From NCBI GenBank assembly GCA_963281255.1, contig OY725488.1:2920285-2984284 (forward strand): a DNA stretch of 64,000 nucleotides, read 5' to 3'. Below are positions 47,378-58,270 of the stretch, in pieces. The position numbers were made by a program, and so were the translations under genes. Under the pieces are notes generated by a model, which saw nothing but the letters and a program-made list of their open reading frames with translations, was not told where the DNA came from and searched no databases. Position 1 is the first letter of the stretch, and each line of letters opens with the position of its first letter. The stretch comes from Aphrocallistes beatrix (Eukaryota > Porifera > Hexactinellida > Sceptrulophora > Aphrocallistidae).

Positions 47378-49565
47378 CAGTGGTGGGCAACCTGGGGCCC
47401 GCGAAACTAAATTTGATGGCCCGCGACTAGTTATTTTTGCTTTTATAAGTTTAATTTTAGCTGTTACATTGCTTCCATTTAGGTTTCTAATGAGTCAACT
47501 TACTATGGTACAATAATAACCAGTATGTTGAAATGATTAGGGTTTTTCCCCTTTTTATAAGGATAATTGAATGAAATTTTGGCACGGATTCTGCGGTGTG
47601 CACTATAAGGTATGCTTTTAACGAACACCTGATACACTAAGGTATGCTTTTAACGAACACCTGATGCACTACTGTGCCACTTTGCCATTTCACGTTTTAA
47701 TTAATCACGTTATTAATCACGTTTAATCACGTTTAATAGCTGCAATATTTGGTGCTAATTAATCACGTTTAATTAATCACGTTTTAATTAATTTAAAACT
47801 AGACACAATAGCAATGAATGAATGGTCAACAAGGTCTGTACAGCTGGAACCAGAAAATACAACTAATCTCCCTGAAACACAGCCAAAGAAGACTAAATTG
47901 GATCTGCGCACAGAAAAAGAGCATGAACGGATTTTTAACAACGATTGGGAATTACTCTACTTCACGATTGAACAAGATGGCAAACCTTTTTCTTATTGTG
48001 TGGCGGCGATACTGTTAGTATTTTCGAAGTTTACAGCGTGAATTTTATGAAGCTCAGAGAAAAACTCAACAAAATGTTTCAGTAAGAGCAATAATAGAAT
48101 CTAAAGTCACAACTTTAGCATCCTTTAAGTCGCTTGGATACTTGCAAAGCATAAGCGTTCCTTTTTCGATGATGAACTTGTAAATGATTGTATTTTGGAA
48201 TCCATGTCAGTGGTTCTCGAGGAATTTGCGAATCGAATTGAGGTATTACTGCGCATTAAACATATACAGTTGAGTCATCGAACAATTGTACGTCGAATTG
48301 CAGCTATTCAGTCGATTTAGCTTCTCAGTTAAAAATTAACTTTCTCAGAGTTTGGCATTCAGTTTAGCTCTTGATGAATCAACTGATATATGTGATATCG
48401 ATGCGTATCGATGCGATACATTGATAGTGATTTAATTTATCATGAAGAATTGTTGAGTTTGGAAGGCATGCACGATAGTACTCGAGGTGAGGATGTTGCA
48501 GCAGTGCTATTCAAAATGTTGATCCAAAATAAGCTTGTAATTAATAACTTGGTCTCAATTACAACTGATGAAGCACAATATATGATAGGCTGTAAAGTAG
48601 GATTAACAACGTTGTTGCACAAAGTGATTTCTCACTTATTATCACATTTCACTATATCATTCATCAAGAGGCACTGTGCTAAAATCTCGAATGATCGCCT
48701 ATTGTCAGTTATGTCAACTGTCACTGCTATTGTAAATCTAATTCGAGCAAAAGCATTGATTCATCGACAATTTGTTGGCTTTCTTCAAGATATTGAATGT
48801 GAATATTGTGATTTACTTTTGCATAGTAAAGTTAGATGGCTTAGCCGAGGGAAAGTTTTAGTCCGATTTATTGCTTTGTTTGTTCCCACGCATGAATAAT
48901 TTCTTAGATTCAAAAAATATTAAGATTTACGACAAAAATCTGTGTGATATTGATTGGGCTTGTGATCTCGCTTTTCTAACATATATAACATACCACTTGA
49001 ACTATCCGAATCTTGAATTACAAGGAAAAACCAAACATTATTGACATCCAGGCCCGGCGGAAGCAACTTTTTATTGGTCCGGCCAAAAGCAAATTTGCAT
49101 ATGAAAATAAGCCATAATGGCATAAAATTGGTCCGGCCAAAGCCGGACCAGTTCCGCCAGCCCTGCATTTTATGCTGCAGTGAAAGCTTTCATGAGAAAT
49201 ATTAACTTATTTTAGAGCAATTAAGTATCATGGAATTGCTTCATTTTAATCAACTAAGAATGTCTCTAGAAGAAGAACCAGCACCTATTCCAAACATGGA
49301 TCGTTATCTGGAATGGACTTTTCATCTAAAACAAAATTTTTCCAATAGGTTTCAAAATTTTGAACTTATTTCTGAGTTATTAAACTTTCTCCATGATCCA
49401 TTTCAATTTCTACTGTCGAAGATAGAACATGTGCCTCAAATATTCACCATGGATTGTGCTAGGTTAGAGATTGACCTTATAATGTCCAATCAAGCCCTAA
49501 TGAATCAACTCTTAAATGGAACTCAGTCTTCTATTCGGCTACTATGTACTAAAATTCTGAATTAG
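47378..49565 (+). pseudogene. hAT transposase pseudogene (ZBED/GTF2IRD2-like type)
   Basis: The left TIR CAGTGGTGGGCAACCTGGGG starts at 47378. A BED-finger-like N terminus follows (EKEHERIFNNDWELLYFTI, 47915-47970). Then FSLALDESTDICD (first catalytic Asp, about 48365), ITTDEAQYMIG, and the C-terminal LIRAKALIHRQFVGFL and LLHSKVRWLSRGKVLVRF (48745-48875). The 48411-48899 stretch is open; elsewhere stops and shifts abound. The right TIR is not identified, and a Tc1 fragment follows. The protein would have been a cut-and-paste transposase of the group that also gave rise to domesticated vertebrate genes. Confidence 0.8.
49050..49166. mobile_element. Small MITE inside the hAT remnant
   Basis: CAGGCCCGGCGGAA and TTCCGCCAGCCCTG form imperfect inverted ends about 115 bp apart, with further internal complementarity (GGTCCGGCC). 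The ends suggest hAT type. No clean duplication is seen. Confidence 0.6.
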
Positions 49566-49589
49566 CTTAAGGTCAATTCTTAAAATGAG

Positions 49590-50359
49590 CTCTTCGTGTT
49601 CTAGCTCTAACCGATGTGCATGTGACGAAGAGACTCCAGTGGCGCAAGAAGATGGAAGGGTTTGATTGATCGAGGACGATTTTACAGACGAATGTTCGGT
49701 CTTGCTGGACTCTAGAAGGGTATTGGTATGGACGAAAAGGGGACAAAGGGTCCACCTATCTTTAAAGCACCGGCTAAAGTCCACATCTGAGGTTGAATCT
49801 CAATATTAGGCACTACACCGCTACGAATATTTACTGAGAACTTTAACCAAAACCCTATATTGACACTCTGAATGAATGCCTAGTTAACCAGGCTGATGCA
49901 CTACGGAAATGAATGGTACCTCCAAGAATAGGATAGCCCAGTACACACCGGAAAGGTGACTAAAGCCTGGAAATGGGAATTTATCCCCTCACGCATCGAC
50001 TTTGCCCCGAACAGTCCTGTCCTGGCTTGGAGAGTACCAATTGATAATCTTTGGAGTGTAATGAAAAGTAAGCTTGATTCTAAAACATCCTGTTTGATCT
50101 TAAAACAGTGAGTAGACTGAGAGTTATGGAATCGTTCGACCCCGAGTTTCTAATGATTTATATATCTATGAATAAACGCTTTGGCATTTGTCTGAAAAAT
50201 TCTGCTAAAAAAATAAAATATTGATACTATCTGCAACTTTATTTCTGGAAATATTCGAAGAATACTACTTTATTAGTGTGTCAAATCTGAACTAGGTATC
50301 CAATGCTGTTTTAAGATATTGCTATTTAAATTTTGTGCGAATAATTTCCGAACATACTG
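49590..50359 (+). pseudogene. Tc1 transposase fragment
   Basis: Readable blocks, in shifting frames, are FTDECSVLLDSRRVLVWTK (about 49680), the PNSPDL block near 50010 with VPIDNLW in place of the usual PIENLW, and VMESFDPEFL (about 50130). The right TIR ends ACATACTG before TA at 50360. The left end is missing. Confidence 0.75.
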
Positions 50360-50364
50360 TAGGA

Positions 50365-50640
50365 AGAAAAGGAAATGCATATGGGTGGAATTTATGTAGT
50401 AGATTTTCTGAATAATTATTATACATGATGTATATAAATATTAGCTTTTGAATTGGCTCATGCATCCTTCATCTTATGGAAGCAAGTTCTATATACTTCA
50501 AATTAACATTGTTGAAATACAAATTCTTTAATGAGTATTTCAAAATGTTCAACTTTCGATCAGAAAATAGATCATTAATAATTGTGAAATAGCGAATATA
50601 AAAAGTCGAAAATATAACGTTTGTAATTGATCAAATTATA
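50365..50640. other. AT-rich 3' flank, nothing recognised
   Basis: Short spacer that may hold the 3' UTR of the minus-strand exon at 50652. No canonical AATAAA was seen on the minus strand here. Confidence 0.35.
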
Positions 50641-50651
50641 TTCACGTTGGA

Positions 50652-50838
50652 TTATTGCCCCTTGCCACCTTTCATACTTTGATTCAACTTTAACATTGGA
50701 GATACTGCTTCTGGGTTTGAGAAAGAGGGTTTTTCTTTCTGTCTGAGAGACTGAATGGCCTTTCGGCGTGAGAGTTCTTCATAAACCACAAACATCAGCA
50801 TTTTATGTTTGGCATGACCCATCGAAATACTGATGTTT
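50652..50838 (-). CDS. Candidate terminal exon, unknown gene
   Basis: On the minus strand a CTAG acceptor (50839-50842) is followed by 62 open codons ending in TAA at 50652. The peptide has even composition (SMGHAKHKMLMFVVYEEL, then SRRKAIQSLRQKEK) and a basic, Ser/Pro-containing tail. Such composition is unusual for random AT-rich DNA. An ATG inside (50811-50813) could also start a 56-codon ORF. I do not recognise the family, and no upstream exon was found. Confidence 0.4.
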
Positions 50839-51003
50839 CTAGGTTCTTTGGATAAGATTTATAGGTTTCTCAGGGTGATCTATCCTTTTGGCGTTCATAT
50901 TCTATATTATCAAACTCAGTTATGTGTTTGTCATTATCAATTTGCATTGTAATTCTGTCTAAGACTGAAGGGCCATAAATTAATATTCGCTAATTGCTTA
51001 ATA

Positions 51004-51186
51004 CAGTCAACAACACTTAATAATCACTGTTTAATCAGGTCAACCGCTTAATCGGGCCACTTTTGGCCGGACCGGAATAGCTCTCACACATAGAAGCTAA
51101 TACAGAACATTTTCGGTTAATAGGGTTCTCCGCTTAATCGGAGTAATATGTCTTCTGACCGAAGTGACCCTATTAAGCGGAGTCTG
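51004..51186. mobile_element. Pogo/Tc1-type MITE (183 bp)
   Basis: CAGTC...CGCTTAATCGG on the left and CCCTATTAAGCGGAGTCTG on the right, with TA at both ends (51002-51003, 51187-51188). A related left end lies at 19573. Confidence 0.75.
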
Positions 51187-51189
51187 TAC

Positions 51190-51650
51190 TTCATTTAATC
51201 AATTGCAAACCTAGATAATTGACCAATTGCAAACCCTATATTTTTGACGATTTGCTGGTTCCTTAATTGGTAACCATGAATTTTCATGATTCCTATCCCT
51301 TCTAGCGAGTAACTTAGATTGTAAATAGTTTTCGCAACATTAAGAGCATTGTTTTGGGTTTATGTCTTTTCTATATGCTCATCATGTAAGTAAGTAGTAA
51401 TCACATTTGATTAATGGCTCTTTTGGTTAATTGATTTTATTTACTGGCCAAGAGACATTGTTTATGGCACTAATATGTATACCTATATGAATTAATTATT
51501 TCAAGCCTAATTTGTTTGATTGTCTATTTTAATAAATATCCATAGGTCACACTAGTATATGTTTCAGCCATATAGATGATGCTACGAACTATAAATAGAG
51601 ATGATTCAAGTAATATCGACATTATAGATTTACCTTTTATTTTTTAGAAA
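51190..51650. other. Likely intron or 5' flank of the bZIP gene
   Basis: No ORF. The end is pyrimidine-rich and finishes with TTTTATTTTTTAG at 51650, a plausible acceptor for the exon that carries the bZIP start codon. Confidence 0.4.
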
Positions 51651-52975
51651 ATCATATTAGACTGCTATTCTATTCATGATGTCTACAAATAGTGGTACTG
51701 TTTATGCTTGTTACCCTAATTATGCTCAGGGTATTGATATGCAACAACAACAAACTACCCTGTCATTCGTTCATCCTATTAACAAAGATGCACCTGTGAG
51801 TCAGCCACAATTTCATGTACAGTCTCTACCTACACCAATGACAGGTATTTGTCTTCCTCATCAACCTCACAATCCCATGATGCTCTCTACGCCTTTTTGC
51901 CCTATCTATCTCCCTAATACAACCGCATTGCAAGCTACTAATTATCCTCTTCCAATGCAATTCATTCAAACTAGCCAAATGGATTCTCCTTCACCACCTA
52001 TTACAGACGTTAAGGATCCTTTTTTGATTAAAAATGCTATCAAATCACCCCTTAGTGCCAGTGAATTATCCAGCAACATTGAATTAATTCCATCTGTATC
52101 TAAGAGCAAAATTATACCAAATCTTGAATTGAAAATGGATCCCCGGCCTTCCAGTTCCGGTTGGGATAGTGTATTCTCTCCTTCATATCAATCAGCTGGC
52201 TCACCTACCCTTACTGTTCGAGATGACGAGGAAGATATGACTAGCATTCGATCTGATGAGGAGATCGAACTACTAACTCCTGACCCTGAGCGGAAATTCC
52301 ATATAAATAAAGAATACCTTGCTGATCTAGCAATGCAAGCACAATCTGATCCTGATGTATTTGGGAAGATTTCTTTTGTTGTATTTCAAGAACTAGTGGA
52401 TTCAGAGTTTCTATCTCCTGTCTTGAGACAAAAGGCAAGACATTACCGAAGGCGACATCGGAATAAACTTGCAGCGAAAATATGCCGAGATAAGAAACAG
52501 ACTAAGATTAAAGATTTGAATGGTGAGATTGATGAGCTTAAAAATCAGATATACATGGTAAAATCAGAAAGAGATATGCTGCGCAATGAAGTTGAAAAAC
52601 TTTCCGAGGTTCACATGCAAAAAGCAGATAAAGACTAAATTTGTACTAAAAGGGACTCATGGAATGCCATCTTTTTCATGAACAGTTTCTAGTTGAGCCC
52701 TAAATTTACTAACTTAAAAATTGATTAATAGTTATCTATAATATTGCAGCTGTTTGTCATACCAATTATTCTTTGTATGCTTGTCTTCCATAAAGGCTCG
52801 TATTTATTATTGGCCTAATTTGCTAATCCAACTACATTCTTATTATAGCTTTTTCATGTTAGCACTATTATTGATAATATATTATTCATCGTATCCATTC
52901 TTTTATTATCGCGTGAAACTAATTTTATATTCTAATATACCGATTTACAATAAATACCTCAGGTTATTTTAGACT
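51651..52975 (+). CDS. bZIP transcription factor (Jun/Fos/ATF-like basic region)
   Basis: An acceptor at 51650 is followed by a short 5' UTR and an ATG at 51676 (a second ATG is next to it). The ORF runs 320 codons to TAA at 52636-52638, within one exon. Residues 1-160 are rich in Gln, Pro and Ser, as in activation domains, and 180-205 are acidic (RDDEEDMTSIRSDEEIE). The basic region is at about 257-280 (YRRRHRNKLAAKICRDKK; N..AA..CR signature). The zipper is at about 286-315, with d-position residues L, L, V, L, L spaced by seven. The protein should bind CRE- or AP-1-type DNA as a dimer in the nucleus. A poly(A) signal AATAAA lies near 52949. The exact subfamily is not resolved. Confidence 0.9.
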
Positions 52976-53265
52976 AAATACAATCCAAAATATTTGCATA
53001 TGCTTTCTCTTCGGTATTGTGTGTTTTAAAAAAATTAAGCTACTTATGTTAATACTTTAAGCCTACACATTTATCTAAATTGTCGAGGTGGATAGTTAAC
53101 GAATAGCTGCATATATGAATCAATTTAGAGCACTTACAGGTTTCTTAAATCGTTCATTTACCTGAAAGAATGTATCCAATGCATCATTTGATAATTCTAC
53201 TATATATTAATTGAAGCCCTTGTTTAATGAATAAATTGATGAATGAATCTCAAATATATAATATT

Positions 53266-53399
53266 TTATTACACACATATTCGTTGCGAAAGAATAATTG
53301 CCTTACACCCCAAGTGAATTGCGTAATGCTTTTTGACCATCTTTTGCGGTGGAAACCAGCTGACCAGCATAGTTGATAAAATCCAGCATTTTACATGAA
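53266..53399 (-). CDS. Candidate terminal exon with poly(A) signal, unknown gene
   Basis: On the minus strand TTCTAG (acceptor, 53400-53401) opens an exon of one base plus 32 codons: KMLDFINYAGQLVSTAKD, then GQKALRNSLGV and TAA at 53303-53305. AATAAA follows about 33 bases later (53265-53270), as expected for a 3' end. This gene converges with the bZIP gene. The family is not recognised and upstream exons were not located. Confidence 0.45.
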
Positions 53400-53409
53400 C
53401 TAGAATTTT

Positions 53410-55050
53410 TATTCATATATTCATCATTATCAGTAGGTTATCTCTGTTAATTATATTATCATGGGAGCATTGATATACTTATATTTATTTATTAAATGGG
53501 TTGCTGACTTCATATCTTTGACAATCACAAGAAAACTTTAGTCATTTCCTATATTTGGAAACTAGATATTGCTCCCATTTCAAACCCGGCATAATTAAAA
53601 GTGCTATGATAAAATCAGATTTTAAAAGTGGTATGGCAAAATTGTGATTTTAGATACGTACCTGTAATACAGATTCAATTGCAATACAGATCATAATATT
53701 GTGCTGCTGATTATAGAAAACGACAAATTTGAAGAAAATTTATTCAAAATTAGTATACAAATTAATCACATTTTAAAAATAAATAATGGCACACCCGTAC
53801 AACATTATGTATGCTTAGACACTAGACATATCCATAACTGTAACATCTTTTCACTATATGCAGATTAATATCGAAGCAATATTTGGCTATTCGTTAAAAC
53901 TGGTCCTGTTATGATCGTTGTTCAAAGGCGCAATATAATTGTGGAATATTGTTGAATTTGATTTTAATTGTATTTTAAAAAACAAGCAAGCTTCGACGAC
54001 TTGCACTACGTGACTGGCGAACACTTCATGTCCGCATTTAATCCCATCCGTGTTCGTGGTGAGATCCAAGAATTTAGAGGTACTCAATGGACACCTAATT
54101 TCAGTTTCCTAAAACCTTTGATGTACCATCCAGGATCTTAACTAATTTAACCAACATAAAATGAATTGAAAATATTATTATGTATATGATGAGCGATAAT
54201 CCAATTAGATTTTATTTGTTTATTGATGCTACACGATGACGTAATACTTTAAGAATGGCTCATTATCGTAGTGTATAAAGTTTTACTACATCATGTTGGA
54301 ATTGTTAATTTAGCCTGTGATTAAATTTTAGCCTTCGATCTCATATTATGGTGTAATGCCCATAAACTGAAATTTATTATTATAAAATCTGACAATATCA
54401 TCACAAAGCAATACTGAATTGATATTTTTGTCTCAGAATTGTAATTTCTCCTGCCAATGAAATACTATGGTGTGCTAGAAATTTACTTTTTGTGGCTGGC
54501 ATTATCTGTAATACATTCGGTTCGGGTATATACTGTGTATAAATAGGGAGGATATTCTTAGCTCCCTAGGCCCTGATTAGAAAACCTAAGGACCCTGGGT
54601 TCCAGTTTTTATAACCCCATAGAGTACCAGTTTAGAAAATTCTACCCTGGACCCTATGGCTCCAGAATGAACTTTCGATCCATGAACCCATACCTGCCAA
54701 CAGTTTATGGGTTCCCTAGACAGTCCGGGATTTCGTACTCTGTCCTCCAATTTATTGAGCATTTCAACAATCCCTCTTGTATACTCGTGGTTTGCTAACT
54801 ATATTTTATAAAAATCTTTTATAATGATTAAATTATGTTTATCAATATTTCATAGTGTTCTTTTTACTTTTTATCTAATTGGCTCGTATGATTAGAGCAT
54901 CAAATGAACTCGCTTCATTGAGCAGCAGCCAGGTTCCTTTTAAAATTATGGATCGGAAGGTAGAGGGTACTCGTAAATTTCAGGAGCGCTTAATGCTCTG
55001 TGTTGATGTATTTCGTTAGTTTGTGCTAGGTAATATTAACTCAATCAATT
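53410..55050. other. AT-rich region, possible introns of the 53.3-kb gene
   Basis: Only scraps are visible. A Rep600-like remnant (CTGGCGAACACTTCATGTCC) lies near 54010. A 43-codon plus ORF (54890-55019) contains VPFKIMDRKVEGTRKFQERL; it has no acceptor and no recognised family. Confidence 0.35.
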
Positions 55051-55058
55051 AGTAATTA

Positions 55059-55539
55059 CAGGCTGACAAATAAGTTACAAGCTTCATTAAGTATAGAATT
55101 TCTTATAGTCAAACAATTCGAATTTCGAATTGATTTTTTTAAAAATTCGAGTCTAGGACCTAGAACTGTGCTTTAGATGTTGAGTTTTGAAAAGAGAAAA
55201 TGTGCCCTGACAAGTAGCAAAGATCGCGAATCAGGGCGATCTGCTTTTTCAATTATCTAAAAATAAAAAATTAGCTCACATATTTTCCTCGAACACTAAA
55301 TTTGTAGAAATATAGGATGTTCAGATCATTCTTTATGAGAACCATTTGGATCAGATTTATTTGTGATGTGAATAAAAGTGCATTTTAGAGTAATTTTGCA
55401 AAATGTACCTAATTTGAAATTTTGAAAATCATTGAAAATACTTGAATTACAATCTATAAGACCATAATAACAAATATTGTTTGGGTATGGAAAATTTTAT
55501 ATTTAATGAAGCTTGTAACAGAACGTACTTGTCACCTTG
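55059..55539. mobile_element. Tc1-type MITE (481 bp)
   Basis: CAGGCTGACAAATAAGTTAC and the complementary right end (GTACTTGTCACCTTG) are flanked by TA on both sides. The ends resemble those of the DD37D element at 20955, which may supply its transposase. No ORF. Confidence 0.8.
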
Positions 55540-55584
55540 TAGTTTCCGAATTTCTCTACGCCAAATAATCAATTGGTTATACTT

Positions 55585-55643
55585 GGGGCCGTATTCACTA
55601 GGAACTTAAGATCGATCTTAGTGCTTAAGTCTTAAGTTCGATC
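55585..55643. mobile_element. Harbinger element, left end
   Basis: GGGGCCGTATTCACTAGG followed by TTAAGATCGATCTTA-like palindromes. It is cut by element B and resumes at 59662, where TATTCACTAAGATTTAAGTT matches the ends of the element at 16924-18205. Confidence 0.75.
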
Positions 55644-56531
55644 TTAAGGATACCGCCCTCGAAAAAACGTATGATTTGCATTACAGCATACGATGAAAGT
55701 AGAGCTATAAGAGATGTTAAGCGTGGGGAGGTATCTCCATCAAGAAATACTGGCACATTCCAAACCGTTTTTGATTCTCATTTCTAGATTTTGAGATACA
55801 GTGTCTCAAAGTCTGTTTTTTACATTTTCCGCTAGCACATCTTAATGGTAGAAATTTAGGCACTCAATGAATTGTTTAGGACATACCAGGAATCAAACGC
55901 TTCCAAAATCAAATCATAGATAGTCTACCATATTTGCAACTTCATAGGACCAGAAGAAAGTTAAAATGACAAATATTGTAAATTTTATCGGTGTCCGAAA
56001 AAAAAGGGCCAAAAAACGGCGAAAAATGTCTGTTTTTTTTGGGAAATCATGAATAAAATCACCGAGTTAGAATGTATCCAAAAAATGGTGGTCCTACGTT
56101 CATCGCCTAATGATATGAAACAACTCTTGAAATTTTCAAACTTCTATCTCAAACCAAATTTGAGAAATAATTCTGTGAAGACGGTCAATTATGAAATTTT
56201 AAAGTCCCGAGATATAGAGATTTTAAGTTTAGGTGTTAAGAAGAATGTAAAATGAGTTATTAATAATGCACATAAGCATCCACAGACATTTATTCGCATC
56301 TATACTGCTGATTTAGGTACACTAGCGGTCAAAAAGAATTACACACCTCTTTTACATTACTTATATTCAATAGTAATTGATAATTCAGTAATGCGAGAAG
56401 CATTATTTTAGTACACCCAATATTCAAATCCAGTTTATATAATACTATCACATTTGAGTTACTTTTTGATGCATTTTCAAATTTCTGCTAAAATGTTTCC
56501 AAACTAAAAAATACCTGTTTTTCAATTTTTG

Positions 56532-56923
56532 ATGAATTCCAGGCCTAGAATCAGCTTAGAAGACCGTGGAAAAATTGTTGTACTGTCTGACCTTCAATAC
56601 ATTTGCACTCATTGACTGACATTTCAATATTCCAGCAAGACAATGCCCCTTGTCACCGGGCCCGCATTGTGAAGGATTGGTTTGAAGCCGAAGGTGTCGA
56701 AGTTATGAAGTGGCCAGCGCAATCCCCCGATTTGAACCCAATCGAGAACCTTTGGGAACAAATAGGAACTAAAGTCCAGCTCCAAAATCCAACAAACCAT
56801 ATGGATTTGTGGTCTGAAGTGAGAACAGCCTGGGATCAAATCGAATCGGAGAAATTAGTCAATCTCTTCCAGAGCATGCCACGTAGGTGTGAAGCAGTAA
56901 TCAAAGCTAAGGGGGGCCCAACT
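56532..56923 (+). pseudogene. Tc1 transposase with internal deletion
   Basis: Begins MNSRPRISLEDRGKIVVLSD and jumps within a few codons (with a stop) to the C-terminal third. This keeps the FQQDNAPCHRARIVKDW block (second Asp) and SPDLNPIENLWEQI (Glu). It then reaches the RRCEAVIKAKGGPT end, where the inner Tc1 is inserted. The N-terminal DNA-binding region and first catalytic Asp are deleted, so it is non-functional but could still be mobilised in trans through its TIRs. Confidence 0.9.
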
Positions 56924-56924
56924 A

Positions 56925-58270
56925 CAGGGTGTCCCATAAGTATTGGCCGGTAGTATAAGTTGCTATAATTTTTTTTAAGCAAATAATATAAGTCAATTTT
57001 ATTTTCCAATGTAATCTCCATCCTTTTCTATAACTAGTTTAACACGATTCGGCATGCTACAAATTAAATTTGCTAAAAAATCTGGAGAGATTGATCTCCA
57101 TGCTTCTATAAGATTTTTTTCCAGGCCCTTTAAAGTATTTGCATCTCCCATTTCGCTGATCTTCTCTTTCATATATGCCCACACGTTTTCAATTGGATTA
57201 AGGTCAGGCGAGTTACCTGGCCATTCCGCTTTACGCCAGAAGTTTGGGAACTTCTTTGAACACCATTCTTGGGTCGAATTGGCAGTGTGAGCTGGTGCAC
57301 CATCCTGCATGAAAAATAACTCGGACATGTTTGGTAGCATTGACCGTTCCAAAATTGAGCCTCTCTTCCGTTTACGTTTGATCGCATCCAAACAAGTTTT
57401 GGCTAATATCGAGTCCCGATAATAAGCTCCATTAACCATCTGCCCTTTCGGTATTAAATGCAATTCCGACACTGCTTGAAACGAAATCATCCCCCACACT
57501 TGAATTTTCGGTGGAAATTTAATACGGAGACATGGCTCAATGTTTCTTGAAGATTTTGACCAAACTCTGTCGTTCTGGCGATTTGGAAGAGAAAATAGTT
57601 CAAAGGAGGATTCGTCGCTCCACAGGACCTTTTTCCATTGCTCGATTGTCCACTTTTCTGTTTTAAGGGCGAATTTTAGTCGATTTTCTTTCATTTTTTC
57701 CGTTAATCGGGGCTTTTTGGGTCTTTTGTAAGATTTTAGGCCAAGAGTACCCTTTAGATAACGGTGTACTGTTGATTTTGAGATGGTTATTCCGCTATTG
57801 GATAGTCTAGTAGCAATTCTTCGCGTTGATTGTCTCCTTTTCCCCACAGATTTCGAAATTACAATTTTAGCAACTCGGCTAATTGTTTTTGGACGACCTT
57901 GTTTGGGTCTACTTTCGAGGCGATTTCCGGCTTTGTGTGCATGCCACCAACGCCTTAGTGATCTTTCACTAACAGATAACCTCTGTGAAACAATTTTCTG
58001 CGATAAACCGCCCTCTAGAAGTCCAATTGCCTTGGAACGAATCGCGATTCCATAATCTTGGACATTCATTATTGATTTGTTCAAGCTAGATAGGCCTATT
58101 AATATTATAGCTTTGTATTATGATAGATTGTAAACTTAAGTGATAGAAATTACTCGCAAGTTATTTACTTCAATAATTGAAAGTAACTTGTCTTATTTCA
58201 CAATGGTTTTGCAATAAAAATTTTACAATTCAAAAATCTGAAGACCGGCCAATACTTATGGGACACCCTG
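56925..58270. mobile_element. Tc1-type DD37E element, complete (1346 bp)
   Basis: TIRs CAGGGTGTCCCATAAGTATT at both ends and TA duplications (56923-56924, 58271-58272). It is the innermost layer of the stack, so it is among the youngest insertions here, and carries an intact transposase. Confidence 0.96.
56999..58084 (-). CDS. DD37E transposase, intact
   Basis: The 361-residue ORF starts at the ATG at 58084 or at MNVQDYG six codons on. Helix-turn-helix regions span about 15-50 and 75-110, with GRPK (63-66) between them. The catalytic residues are Asp157 (LWSDESS), Asp261 (FMQDGAPAHTA) and Glu299 (SPDLNPIENVW). The second Asp and the Glu are 37 residues apart, which assigns it to the DD37E branch of the Tc1/mariner superfamily rather than to Tc1 proper (DD34E). 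It has full family length, no stops, and TIRs close outside both ends. It is a good candidate for an active element. Confidence 0.95.
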   Translation of the reverse strand: MNKSIMNVQDYGIAIRSKAIGLLEGGLSQKIVSQRLSVSERSLRRWWHAHKAGNRLESRPKQGRPKTISRVAKIVISKSVGKRRQSTRRIATRLSNSGITISKSTVHRYLKGTLGLKSYKRPKKPRLTEKMKENRLKFALKTEKWTIEQWKKVLWSDESSFELFSLPNRQNDRVWSKSSRNIEPCLRIKFPPKIQVWGMISFQAVSELHLIPKGQMVNGAYYRDSILAKTCLDAIKRKRKRGSILERSMLPNMSELFFMQDGAPAHTANSTQEWCSKKFPNFWRKAEWPGNSPDLNPIENVWAYMKEKISEMGDANTLKGLEKNLIEAWRSISPDFLANLICSMPNRVKLVIEKDGDYIGK

